A DNA stretch of 34,743 bases from Glomus cerebriforme (GCA_003550305.1 QKYT01000027.1:221554-256296); one strand, 5' to 3'. Numbered from the stretch's first letter, positions 1 through 11,459 are shown. Numbers and translations: made by a program. Notes: a model not told the origin generated them from the sequence alone.

Positions 1-348
1 CGTTTGTTGAGGGGCAGAATCCCAACTATCAGGTTGTACGGGTATTGGCGCAGGAACGGTATTCCGCGCGTTTCTTTGTGAAGCAGCGTCCGTTTGTTGA
101 GGGGTAGAATCCCAACTGTCAGGTAGTACGGGCATTGGTTGAGGAACAGTACCCCGATTATCATTTCGCATGGTTGTTTGTTGGGGGGTAGAATCCCAAC
201 TATCAGGTAGTACGGGTATTGGATCAGGAACGGTATTCCGCGCGTTTCTTTGTGGAACAGCGTTCGTTTGTTGAGGGGTAGAATCCCAACTATCAGGTAG
301 TACGGGTATTGGTTGAGGAACAGTACCCCGATTATCATTTCGTGCGGG
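1..348 (-). repeat. Coding tandem repeat with alternating 90-bp and 84-bp units
   Basis: Unit starts at 1, 91, 175, 265 and 349 give spacings of 90, 84, 90 and 84 bp. On the minus strand these encode 30- and 28-residue units. All end in the same W-containing block; they differ at the other end, which reads QRNARNT in the 30-mers and RNDNRGT in the 28-mers. The real period is therefore the 174-bp (58-residue) pair, and the array continues beyond the window. Copies differ by only a few bases, so the array is young or homogenised. Confidence 0.9.
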
Positions 349-1533
349 CGTTTGTTGAGAAGTAGTATTCCAGCTATCATTTTGTGTTGGCGTAGGTTTG
401 CTATCCCACGAATCACTACCCGGCTTTGGAAGAACAGTAGTAGCACTCCATTGAGTTACTTCGCTGCGTGAATTAGTATCAGACTTAGTAGGTGGTATTG
501 CAGCTGTGCCTTCACGAAAAACTGGTTTCCAAGAATCCGCACTACCCTCAACTTTTGTGTTCCATTCTTCAGGATCTACATCTAACAATGATATTTGCTG
601 TGATGGATATCTCTTTTCAGATATGTTATTAGTAACTGGTTTATCTTGATATTCTTTCTTAATTGGTGAACCGATCGTACAGGAAAATAATCTTTCTTTT
701 GTAATAAGTGATAAGTCAATTGGATCGGTTTGAACTTCTACATTACGAAATTCCTTCCTAGGTAATTCTTGAAATGTGGAATTTGGAGATGTTATTGATG
801 ATTCAACACGACCTTTGGCTTTATATACATCTGAAGATTAAAAAACATTATCAATTTTATAATAAAATCGTTCACTATCAAAGTTGAAAGTTAAATTACC
901 TGATGTATTAAATGGTATTTCATCATTAAAGGATGTGATGATCGATTTACCTAACTGTGGCTTACTAGAGGTTGGAACACTATCATAACTTGGATCCCAA
1001 TTATCTTCTTCAAGTATAATTTGTTGTCGATCATAGTCATCATTTCTTAAAGATTCGTATGACTGTTGGATGCCGACCTGCATTGCAAGACTCTTTAAGA
1101 TAAATTATATAAACATTTAACTACCTATACTAATTTAATATAAGAATAAAATATTAGAATTCGATATACATACATCTAATTTCTCCTCTTGTTGATCATT
1201 GATTTTATTATATGCTGATGCTGATTTTGCAGGTTCTTTTTGAGGTGAGAATCTCTTATTTTGCCAAGATTGATCAACTTGAATGGAATCATTCCTCGAA
1301 ACCCACGAATTTTCTGATTTATTCTGTCCCCATGACTCCTGAACAGTTCTTTTGGCAATCAAATTGTTTTCTGAAGGAGTAGTAGCAGAAGGCCTTTCAG
1401 TGCCCCAATTTCCAGAAGAATTTTGTCTCTCCCAGTTGGCTTCCACTTGTAAATTATTTGACTTGTTCGCGTTAGGCCACGAATTATCATCGTTACTAAA
1501 GTTTTGTTGAACTGTGGTCCAACTATCATTCAT
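1..1533 (-). CDS. Trp/Ser/Asn-rich disordered repeat protein, 3' partial; exons 1174-1533, 900-1077, 1-830
   Basis: I do not recognise an enzyme or fold. Joining 1174-1533, 900-1077 and 1-830 gives 456 residues before the window edge. The introns at 1078-1173 (96 bp) and 831-899 (69 bp) are GT-AG. Both are multiples of three, so unspliced reading stays in frame until a stop inside each. The protein is low-complexity (S, N, Q, P, T, D) with 17 tryptophans, nearly all next to S, N, D, G or E (DSW, NSW, NWG, SWG), spaced roughly 10-30 residues apart. The C-terminal visible part is a tandem repeat ending each unit in PDSWDSTPQQT. Regularly spaced W in a disordered chain resembles Argonaute-binding GW/WG proteins; that is inference only. 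A pyrimidine-rich CAG just before the ATG at 1533 could be a splice acceptor, so the true start may lie further upstream. Expression is likely but unproven. Confidence 0.65.
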
Positions 1534-2334
1534 GACTGTTGGATAAAAAAGAAAATTTTTAAACGAAATTCAAGAAAATAAATATCGATTTTTTTTCTTT
1601 GCTTAATAAAACCAGGAAAATATGCAGTTTAAACTTATTTATAACAGTTATTCAAACACTCAAATTTTTTATAAACAGTTTTTATTTTCTTTAGTCAATG
1701 ACCGCTTAAACTATTTGAATTTAATTTTTTTTTTTTTTACCGAAACATTTNTTTACCTAAAAAAAATATGTTCTTGTTAAAAAATAAGAAATAATTTGGC
1801 AGTTATCAACGTAGGGTTAACTTGAGAATTTTTTTATATTTATTTGTATATTAAGAGGGTTTAAGTTTTTAAGATATTATTTATGTAGGAAGATTAAATA
1901 AGCCACTTGGTAAAAGTTGAGATCAATTCTTATATAGGGTTCACAAAAATTGGTATAATTATTAATTAAATTAACAATGACCAATAATATTAAAAGAGCA
2001 AACAAGTTGAAATTACCCGTTTTTACCGTTAAAAATTATGCTTTAATTGTAGCAAGAATCATATGACTGTGGAAAAGGGGGTGATATAAATAAAATCGTG
2101 ACTTTTAAACGCAGATCAATTTGCAAAAAACAATTGCCTAGACTTCATTAAATTTGAGATTAAAGATATAAGGTTAAGCTCAACAAAAAGATGGTTGCGA
2201 TCTACTGGCTAATTGTAAAAGAAGTATGCTTTGAACTTGTCAAATTTTCAATGAGATCTGCCAGCGGGAATATGTGTATATCTCGGTGAAATATTTCCAA
2301 AAGGGGAATTAAAGAAATATTTCATCTTTTCGTA
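1534..2334. other. Intergenic interval between the epimerase-fusion stop and the W-repeat gene
   Basis: About 800 bp of AT-rich DNA with one undetermined base at 1751. It holds the 3' flank of the epimerase/glycosyltransferase gene and the upstream region (perhaps a 5' exon) of the W-repeat gene. I see no supported coding sequence. Confidence 0.6.
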
Positions 2335-5300
2335 TCAAGATAAATCATTTATTATAACGAGACTAAAACTAAAGACCATTAAACTAACCCAAATGAAAAA
2401 TTTTCTTGAATTAGTATTTATTTCGTCCTTCATAGTCCCTCCGTTTTTCTTTGCAAACCAATCAAATCTTTTTCCGATGCAATTCCATTCCTTTCTTTCA
2501 ATATGTCCCATCAATCTACCAAATTCATTCATAATACGAATGAACGAAGATTCAATTATGGCTAAGATATAACGATAACCACCAATTGTGGGTACACGCT
2601 TGAAAGGTTGTATAAATACGTGTAAATGAATATCATAAATAATATTGGAAATAATTACCAGTGGGATTGATAAAAATGTCAGAATTGTAAAAATATTTAT
2701 AATTTTTATGTCATAAAATATTGCGTTAAGCAAAAAGAATATCATGGTAGCAAAAAAGATTAATGCTGTCCCCAATAATAATTCTGCACTGTTCGGTACA
2801 ATATCATTATATGCTAAATTTGGATGCATCTTAATCAAGGCACCATCTCCCTTCGCCCATTTATAAAATCTCCAATAATATCTCTCACCATCATTCCACC
2901 AATGGTGAGTTACTTTAATATTTGGAGCTCCTTGAAATCCTTTTCCATTTTCTACGTTTTTAATAAAATACTCTCTTTTTTTTAAGCAAAAATCGATATC
3001 TTCTCCTCCACCAGTCTTTGGAAAATTTGGATCAAATAGTATATTATCTTTATAACGCCTAATAAGTAAATTACCAGCTATCCCCCAAGGTATATCACCA
3101 TCCCAAATTTCCGCAATTTCCCAAAAAAAGGTAACTCCGGACAAAATTATGGCACTTTTAAAAATATTTTTATTTGCTGGTGGGAATTTTGAGCTTCCGA
3201 TAAATCCACAAGTAGTAGGATGCTCTTTAATAACTTTTTCACATTCAATCAAAATGTTTTTTTCGGGAGTTACATCGTCATCCAAGAATAAAATATAATC
3301 AGCATTAGATTCATATAATCCACGATTTCGTGAAGAACTAACTCCCAAATTTGTCTTGTTTACTTTAACTCTGATAAAAGGATCTTTTTCGTATAATCTT
3401 TTTAAAATTATATTATTGGATGAATTTGGATCATCTATTATTATAAAAATAATTGTAGACATTGTTAAGGGTATCTCGAGATTAATAATTGGATAAAGAT
3501 ATTTAAAATTAACTCTATAACTAGGTACAACAATATCAAGAGTAAGCAATTTCTGTATAGGAGTCTTACAATTCTTTTTCAACCATTTTTCGACTCTATC
3601 TACTGAATTATCTAGAATGTCAAACTTCCAATCTGAATGATGCCATTTTTCATATATTTGTTCATGAGTGATTTTACTTACAAAATTTTGAATTTTAACA
3701 TCTTGTAATATTATTGAGCATCCCCACCGTCTATATATTTGAAATAAATAATAATATACATCTTGGATTTGAAATTTTTGTTGCGGAAAAATATCTCCAT
3801 TAAATATATCCAAATGTACGCGTCCAATCACTGGGAACTTCGGAAACCCAGGAAATGATATGTCAGTAAAAGTTACACATCCAAATTTACATGGAACTTT
3901 GTTTTGAATTGAAATTTTGCAATAAGCTTCATGGAATTTATTCATCCATCCATCAGTTTCGATAATTATATCATTTCTATCATTTCCAAATAGAACAAAA
4001 TAATCACAATTGTTTTTATATGCCTTACGAGCTAATTCTCCCCAGATATCACATGTAGAATAGGGAAGCAAATTGAATTCTGTTATATCAATATCTGTTA
4101 ATCCATATTTATAAAATATTTTTCCTACGGAATTGTTTTTGATCAGGCGAAAGAGAAAATCGTTCCTGTCTATTCCAATAAAAATCTTAATTTTGTATTT
4201 TGTTTCACCAATTCTATCCTGAATATCTTGTTGGGAAGTATCGGCAAGACTTTTTAAAAAGGTTGTAAGGTTCTCAAGACAATCTTCAGGTTTAGTTGAT
4301 CCTTGAGAAGTTATCAGTAAAAGCACTCCAAATGTTATAATCTCGTTATGATAAGTTAATACGTTCATTTTACTTTCAAGATAAGAATTTACTAATTCAT
4401 TCCATCCAATTGAATTATCTTTATATTGATGATGTTGATTCTCAAGTTCTTGTTGAATCCACAAAGAAGTCTTTTTCATACCTTCTTGAATAGAATATTT
4501 TGGAGACCAATTAAGATATTTCTTGATCAAAGTGTTATCAAAACTTTTATTATTCGCGTCAGAAGGGTTCTTATCTTGGACACGTTTCAAAGTTACCTTT
4601 TCATGTGATACCCCAATTGTCCCAAACGCGATATAAGCTAGTTCCTCAATGCCAATTGATTCTTCTGAACCAATGTTTAATGTAAGATCTAAATCACCTT
4701 CCATAAATTTAATTATTACTTCAACACAATCTTCTATATACAAAAAACTACGTTCCTGTTTTCCATTACCCCAAATTTCGATTGTATTTTCTCGTGTATA
4801 TTTATTCGAACAGATAACATTTCTTAATAAATCTGCAGGAACTTTCTCTCTTCCACCATACCATATGGCACCTTCCCCGTAAATATTATGTAATCTTGCA
4901 ATTTTGAATTGCGGAAATTTTCGAGTAGTTTTGTTACTTTGCAATGAGGTAGGCGATCCTATTAAACTAGATATAAATATTTCAGTATTTAACTTTTCTA
5001 CGCCACAAAAATCTTGAGGTTTTGAATCTCTTTCAACACAATTCCAAGTATCACTTTCTTTTAATTTTAGATTTTCATTATGTTTGTTACAAGGATAAAC
5101 GCAAGCGGATGAAGCATAAAAGAATTTGTCAACATTTGAATCTATCGAAGCTTGAAGGATATTTAAAGACATTAAATGATTTTCTTGATATATAACGAAA
5201 TCATCTTTCGAATTAATAACACCAAATCCTCCCTTAATTACTGCGAAATGAAATACCCATTTTACATCGTTTTTAATAAATAATTTACGACAAGTTTCAA

Positions 5301-5563
5301 GAGAACGAATATCTCCTTCAATAAATTCTGAGCAGAATTCGGATGTATTCTTATAGACACGAAATGTTTGATCATCCCACAAATCGATTATACGAACATA
5401 GTGTCCTTGATCATGTAAACGTTTTGCCACATTACTTCCCTAAAGATGATGATGATTTAAATATATAACAATAATATTCATTTATTAATAAAAAATAATA
5501 ACATACGATAAAGCCATTTCCTCCCGTAATCAAAATAACACGTTTATCAGAAACATTTGACAT
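2335..5563 (-). CDS. GDP-mannose 3,5-epimerase-like / glycosyltransferase fusion, membrane-anchored; exons 5507-5563 and 2335-5439
   Basis: A 67-bp phase-0 intron (5440-5506) splits the Rossmann motif GGNGFIG, and splicing gives 1053 residues. Residues 1 to about 355 match extended SDR epimerases of the GDP-mannose 3,5-epimerase type: GGNGFIG 14-20, SSACVYP around 129-135, GREK with Lys218, and a C-terminal WGNG...RSFLYIEDC block. The Cys132 and Lys218 equivalents of the epimerase acid/base pair are present, but the YxxxK catalytic Tyr is replaced by Cys164 (codon 5005-5007; Lys168 is kept). Residues about 380-640 look like a degenerate glycosyltransferase-A-like module. Residues about 650-890 are a GT2-type domain with LDDDV (metal-binding, 738-742), GGGEDID (829-835) and HHWW (864-867). 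Hydrophobic spans at about 905-928, 933-955 and 1032-1050 suggest membrane anchoring. Likely role: converting or binding a GDP-sugar and passing it to a cell-surface or secretory glycan. Substrate and product are unknown. Confidence 0.85.
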
Positions 5564-5612
5564 TTGTTGGCACACAATTGAAACAATAATTTTGGACAAT
5601 AACTAGTAGTAA

Positions 5613-5655
5613 TTACAGTACCCTGTAATTCAGGGTCCCCGGAAACAATTACTGT
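5613..5655. repeat. Nested inverted repeat upstream of the epimerase-fusion gene
   Basis: An outer stem TTACAGTA/TACTGTAA (5613-5620 with 5648-5655) encloses an inner stem CCCTG/CAGGG (5621-5625 with 5631-5635) and a 5-base loop. It begins 50 bp upstream of the ATG at 5563, so it would lie in the 5' leader or core promoter. A regulatory role is inference. Confidence 0.55.
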
Positions 5656-6659
5656 AAAAGAAATGTTTTTGTTTCCGAATTTAGCAATACTGTCTATAGA
5701 GATTAATAGGTCGATCGGTAGCTATTTGTACTACAGACGAAAAATCAACGCCCGTTTCTGGTGATCATCTCATCTAATTTCATCTTATAGATAGTAGATC
5801 AGAACATCAGATACAATAGCAGTACTATATCTAGTTTTTCCGTTCTTGATTCACACTTTTAATTGATACTGAAGCTATTATCACACGAAAATTTTTTAAG
5901 AATTTTATTATTTAGTAACAGTAATTAATTTTATATTACATTTTAAAATATGGAATTATATGGTTCCAAATACTTATAATACTTATCCGAAAAAAGATAT
6001 ATCGTGCGACGCAATTTATAAATTTCACATTTTATTGTTTTTGTAAGATTTTCGATAGTATGTGAAAATTGGTCAAATAAAGTATATCTATACAAATGCC
6101 ACACACTAATATGCTAAATATTACCTCATCATGCAGCAATACATGTTCAATACCGGTAACAATTCATGGAACCATAGTTGTTCCATTCCGTATATTCCGT
6201 ATTCCCCCAATTTAAACTTGTTTTTATTCTTGAATTTGTAATCTTGTTTCCCGCTATTGGTAATAAATATTATTTCATTATCATTTATCATTCGGAACGG
6301 TTCTATAAAGGTAAAATTTCATGAGTATAGTTTATATTTCTTTTTAACTAAATATATTTTATACCTCCTTCTTTAGGAATTCGGAGGACATTATCATCTG
6401 TAAATTAAATCATTATCTTCCTAAATTGTGGATCCGGTTTACCCGTTACCAATCTGGGCCTGAACACTAAAAAAGGAGAAATTCAATCTCCAATCATAGA
6501 ATTCTGATAGTGATATGACAATTTATAACACCTCAGGTATATCTTTTGAAATCATGTTTTTAAGTTGTACTAAGTTAATATATGTTACTTGTAATACTTT
6601 ATCTGATTATTGAAAATCAATTTATCTTACAAAATGATGGTACAACAGACCGACAGTAA
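5656..6659. other. Non-coding interval, nothing recognised
   Basis: AT-rich sequence upstream of the epimerase fusion. All frames are broken by stops and I see no family motif. It probably contains the promoter of the minus-strand gene. Confidence 0.5.
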
Positions 6660-6663
6660 ATCT

Positions 6664-6857
6664 TGATAATAACAGTGTGGTTTCTCTGACAGCAAGAAGA
6701 AAGGGGCCTCCAAGAATACTTCCGGCAGGAGGCCCACGGAAAATATCCGGTTGGTCGTCAGACTCGAACCATAAAATCATGAAAATACCAAGACAGTGTT
6801 ATCAACTTAATAGATCACATTTAGAAGGTTTAAAATGTCTTTTTTTTTTTTTCTTTT
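6664..6857 (+). ncRNA. Candidate structured RNA: GC-rich nested hairpins followed by a long T-run
   Basis: This is a GC-rich island in very AT-rich DNA. It can fold as GGTT..TCTGAC pairing with GTCAGA..AACC (around 6679-6770), enclosing a strong GGGCCTCC/GGAGGCCC hairpin (about 6705-6734) and a small CGGA/TCCG hairpin (about 6738-6750). GATAA and TTATC could close the base. A run of about 14 T begins near 6840, as expected of a Pol III terminator on the plus strand. I could not match it to tRNA, U snRNA, SRP, RNase P or MRP consensus elements. It could equally be a repeat fragment. Confidence 0.3.
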
Positions 6858-8490
6858 TACTTTTATTATAATATATAAAGGATGCATCGTTCAATTTTTT
6901 TAATGGATTTTTCCAATTTGTCGACAAACATGCAATTCAGGAAGACTATTAAAGTATGCTACCTGTATAGATAGTTTCTGAATGTGTTTATATACAAAAC
7001 TAGTCAAAGGTACATTACTAGTTTGTAAATTACAACGCGGAAATGAAATTATGAAAATTGAGAAACAAGGAATTATTAGAAAATCTGCGTATTGACGAAA
7101 TGTTAGAATCTTTTCAGAGTGCTAATTGGATTACAAAACAAGTGGATATTGGCAAATAAGAATCATATCTCGGTTCTTTGCCAATAGAATTTCAATGATG
7201 AATAAGAAATCAAATTTCTTGAGTTTTATCATTTGGAATATTGGTTTTTTTCCACTTGAAATTACAATTATTTTCAAGAAATCCTTTGTTGGATAATATC
7301 TATTGGAAATTTCGGTTCGAATGGATAACCTTAGAGGATAAAGTTTAATAATGGGTTACGAATTTCCAAATAGATTTCATTATATATTTAATGGAAAATC
7401 CAATGCGGTGCCTGATACATTCCCGAGGGAGCTTCAAAGAAGTTGATAAGAAGTTTCCCGAAATTCCTTTAGGGATATGTCTTGTCATTGATTGCAAGAA
7501 ATTTTACCCTCAATGCAGGTGCCCTTGATCTAATGCCTTATCGAAATCACATGACGATAATAATCTTTAATAGTGATAATAGTGATAGAATTAAAATATC
7601 TGTTTAATTCAATCAAACATTTTTTATTTTTTAATTTATGTTTATTATATTACAAATTAGTTATATTTATTTAAATTTAGAATATTAATATGAAAAAAAA
7701 TTAAGTATATTAATTTATTATTATTTGTGCAGAGATAATTTGTCAGAAACCAAGAAATAATGTTTCTAAAAAAGAATTTTGGAAATAGAATTAAAATTAG
7801 GACGTTTAAATAACAATGTCCATTTAGAAAATTTCGTCACTAGAAAAATCATGAAATCTATATCCACAAAAGAAATGTCTGAGCATATATAAGTTATGAT
7901 TCATCATTTAACAATCAAAAATCCATATACATTGACTGTAAAACAAATTAGTTTCAATTGTCAATATCACAATACAATATGAAATATTCTTTAGTAAAGA
8001 ATACTATATATTTCCCATTTTTTCTTGTAGCAATTACTAAACTATTAAATCCAAAAAAAAAAAATCGCGAATATTTAAGGGAAGTAATAAAGTTTTTTCA
8101 GTTTCGCCTGGTGAAGTAGCATACTGGTTTTCACCAGCAGCCAGTAGGTATGAATGTGATACTCTTTTGATATTATGATCAATCACAGATCTAAGAAGAA
8201 ATCCGAAATGAAATCCCTGAATAAATTTTACCCAATCCAGAGTTTAGAAACTGGGATTATTAAAGGTGTAACAAAATTATTAATATTGTATACAATCACG
8301 TTTTGAAATTTAGAGAAAATTCATTTAGATTCGTAAAGAGTGCAAATTGATTTAAGTGCCTTATAGCGGAAACCAATATATTATATTCTGATATACATTT
8401 TCTTGGTCTACTAGAATTGGGTATTATATGTTTTCAAATTATTTTTTTTTTATGATATAATAATATTAATATAAAAATGCGCGTATGCAA
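6858..8490. other. Non-coding interval downstream of hexokinase, nothing firm
   Basis: About 1.6 kb with slightly higher GC than the later repeat region, notably around 7330-7550 and 8090-8260. Short open stretches there could be decayed coding sequence, but no motif identifies a family and stops are frequent in every frame. Confidence 0.45.
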
Positions 8491-10120
8491 TTAACCAGCT
8501 AACATAGCAGCTAAAGCTATATAAATAAGGAAAAGATGTCATAATTAGTTAAAAACCTTCAATAATGTAAGAATAACAATATTTCAAAATAAAATGATCA
8601 ATTACCAGCGCCAACACCGGAACCATCAAGAGCCAAACCAAGTTCAATTTTATCAGCATTTGGACCAAATAATTCCTTAAGAGAATTCATAATACGCTCT
8701 TTAAACCCAGGATAAAATAAAAACAAGGAACCATCAATACCAATATTACAACCAGATTCTATTACATTACAATGAGATATAATAGCAGATAAAGCGGCAG
8801 AAGATAATCTAGCAGCTCGAAATCCAACTAATTGACAAATTCTCTTTACAATTTGACGATCAGTTAATGTTGTAGAAGGTAAGTTTAATGATTCTTCTAA
8901 AATTTGTTTTACGGTTTCAAGTGTACTGGTATCATCCTTTTCTATTGATGACATATATTCTGTTTCAAAAGAATAATGATCATTAAGATCTTTTGAAGAA
9001 TAACCATTAAAAAGTAATGACCTATCAATAAGATTTAATAGAACATTTCTTGTTATCTCTCCAAGATACATTCCAGAAATCGTTTTTTCGAAAATTTGAA
9101 GTCGAGGATTAATTGAATTTCGATCAAGTTTATTATCAAACATTGTTAGAGGAAGCACTTTTTTCTAATAGAGAAATGAAAATTTTAATTAATATTTATT
9201 GTGAAAAAAATTAAGAAATTTACAAATTCGCATAATATACCTCATTATCAAAAGCACCCCATTCCACGTTAATAATCATATGATCAGCATTTGAAGAAAT
9301 AGATTGTAATTTTTTAATATTTGAAATTTTCTCGAAATAGGCACCATTTGTTCCAGTTCCAAAGATAACGCCAAGAAGAGTATTAGGATATTTGTAAGCA
9401 TGAGCTAAAAGAGTCCCAACAGTATCGTTGACTAAAGCAGATACTTTAACAGGGACTTCTTTACGATTTAAAGATTCTTGTAACAAGAAAACGACATCTT
9501 TACCAGCAGCACCAGAAGCGGAAAAACCTTTCGTCCAAGAAATTAAAGTACCTTTATCGATAGCAGTTTGTTCAACAGGGAATGAAAATGTAAATCCCAA
9601 ATTTAATCTTCTCGTACTGTTACAATCAATATTAAATTCAACTAAAAATTTATCAACACATTCTGCTATAAAATCAAATAAATGACGTGCTTCCCCAGTT
9701 TTGTGCGAATCCGATATTTTATATTTTTGCTGTTTTACAGATATTTTTCCTCCACCTTCCAAATTTATTTGACATACTCGTAAATTTGTACCGCCAAGAT
9801 CGAGTGCAAGAAATGTACCTACTTCTTTACCAGTTGGGACTCCAGTAACTATACAAAGTAAAGGGAATGTGAATCGATTCTAAAATTCGAAGAAATGTTC
9901 AAAATAACAAATTACCATAACTGGGAACCATGGCAACAGTTTGTCCATGTTTTGTAAGTCCTTTATTCATTTCATTACGAAAATGTTCAATAATTTCATT
10001 AAGTTTTTTGTTATTTATTTCAAATTCTTTTGTGATTTCATTAATTGCAGATTTTTGCAATTCTGAACAATAGTTAATTTCTTCAAATTTATCATCATAA
10101 GATAATGGTATTGGAGACAT
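8491..10120 (-). CDS. HXK: Hexokinase (HXK/glucokinase family); exons 9916-10120, 9241-9848, 8606-9164, 8491-8516
   Basis: Phosphorylates hexoses with ATP in the cytosol at the entry to glycolysis. Four exons join across GT-AG introns of 67, 76 and 89 bp (9849-9915, 9165-9240, 8517-8605) to give 465 residues, slightly short for a fungal hexokinase. Each junction restores a family motif: PSYVTGVPTGKE at exon 1/2, NVEWGAFDNE then KKVLPLT at exon 2/3, and DGSGVGAAL at exon 3/4. Key blocks are the phosphate loop LDLGGTNLRV (84-93), the sugar-binding LGFTFSFPVEQ (152-162), NDTVGT with catalytic Asp210, GTGTNG (232-237), ISGMYLGE in exon 3, and a final LAAMLAG. All catalytic motifs look intact, so it should be active. 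Sequence alone does not separate hexokinase from glucokinase. The ROK-type kinase lies 205 bp upstream on the same strand. Confidence 0.95.
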
Positions 10121-10325
10121 TTTTTATCCAATTTATTAGATAAAAAGAATTATAACGAAAAAAATTTCGTAATTTATGACCGACATTTAATTACTCCAAA
10201 TTAAGTCAAGTTAAATATATAAAAGGATAAATTAAAAAGATTCGAAATCGCCGATTTTTAGTAATGCAAGCAATTATAAAGTTTTTTAAAAAAATTCATG
10301 ATTTGTAAAATGATACGTTTTTAGA

Positions 10326-11459
10326 TTATTTTCCTTCATTAAAAGCAGCAGCTAAAGCACCTCTTGAAATCAAATCATTGCTCCAATAGCTTTTAACCAC
10401 CAAAGTTTCACTCCAGAGTTCAGGAGCAATAGCACCAGTATATTTTTCACCAATTTCTATAACTCTATCAAAATAAAAAGGGAAATTTAAAACACCGCCG
10501 GCAAGTACCAAAATTTTCGGATTAAATATACAAAGAATATTAGATACGGCAATTCCAAGTACAGTAGCCCAATCTAATACAACTTTAAGAATCTTTTTAT
10601 CTATTTCAACATCATTTTTCTCCGAAGAAGGTATTGAAAGAAGTTCTTTTGAAGAAGAATATTTGGAAAGACGTTGAATTGATTCTTCTATACTAACACC
10701 AATTTCTTGTGTAATAATGTGAACTAGTGATCTACCACCTGCCAATTCATCGACCATCATCGTTGGCGGTGGAAGTGTTGGATCCGTTGGTTCAATAGTA
10801 TAAGATTCTACACGTGAAATGTAATGTTGTGGAAGAAACATTGGAGAAATACCGAAGTTTCCTGCTAGATTTAAATGACCTTTAACAATTTGTCCATTAC
10901 ACAAGAAAGCTGTTCCAATGCCGGTTCCTTATAAATCATTTTTTTTTTAATAAAAAATAAAAAATATAAATAATAACCTTTTTTTTGATAAATTACCTGC
11001 AACGATGAAAGCCAAATCTTTAACATCAGGCCATTCTCTTTTAATATGTTCCAAGCCGGCAATAGCATCATTAAAAGTAAGAAATCTGACATGTTGACCG
11101 AATTTATTTTTTAAATGTTCAATAGGATTCCAACCTTGAAGTATTTCAATCTCACATAAAGTAATGATACCTTCTTTATTAATTAAACCACAAATCGCAA
11201 TACCAATTGATACAATTTTATAATTATTATTATAAGTATCATCAAGTTTAGAAATAAATTCATCAAACACTTTATCAAATGATTCTACTGAAAACGATGA
11301 ACCAGTTAATACTTTATATCCGTGAGAGAAATTAGAATTGGAATTGGTGAGTTTTTTAAAAAATGATGAATCCAATAATGAAGAAACTGTGGTGGAAACA
11401 CATGCAAATTTCGTACCACCAATATCTAATCCTAAACAAATTTCTTGTGGGGAAGACAT
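10326..11459 (-). CDS. ROK-type sugar kinase, atypical (no zinc motif, no ExGH); exons 10997-11459 and 10326-10927
   Basis: A 69-bp GT-AG intron (10928-10996) joins two exons into 354 residues. The N-terminal LDIGGTKFA (11-19), NDA with the predicted catalytic Asp131, GTGIGTAFLCNGQIVKG (155-171), and the C-terminal FNPKILVLAGG and ISRGALAAA are the ROK (repressor, ORF, kinase) pattern seen in bacterial glucokinases and ManNAc/GlcNAc kinases. Two hallmarks are missing. The sugar-contacting ExGH motif reads NFGI (178-181), and the CxCGxxGCxE zinc motif is absent, with LAGGRSLV following directly. The ATP site appears intact, so it may be a kinase with changed substrate or a sugar-sensing relative. 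The intron argues against bacterial contamination. It sits head-to-tail between the Myb gene and hexokinase. Confidence 0.85.

Noticed and set aside
4426..4882. Plus-strand ORFs of 60 and 77 residues
   Set aside because: Antisense of the epimerase domain, which has clear family motifs on the minus strand.
6755..6775. tRNA T-loop-like GGTTCGAGTC on the minus strand
   Set aside because: No acceptor, D or anticodon stem of correct spacing can be folded around it.
6677..6871. 64-residue plus-strand ORF
   Set aside because: Its sequence is dictated by the GC-rich hairpin and the T-run (poly-Phe end); no gene-like composition.
9428..9685. Plus-strand 85-residue ORF
   Set aside because: Antisense of the hexokinase second exon.
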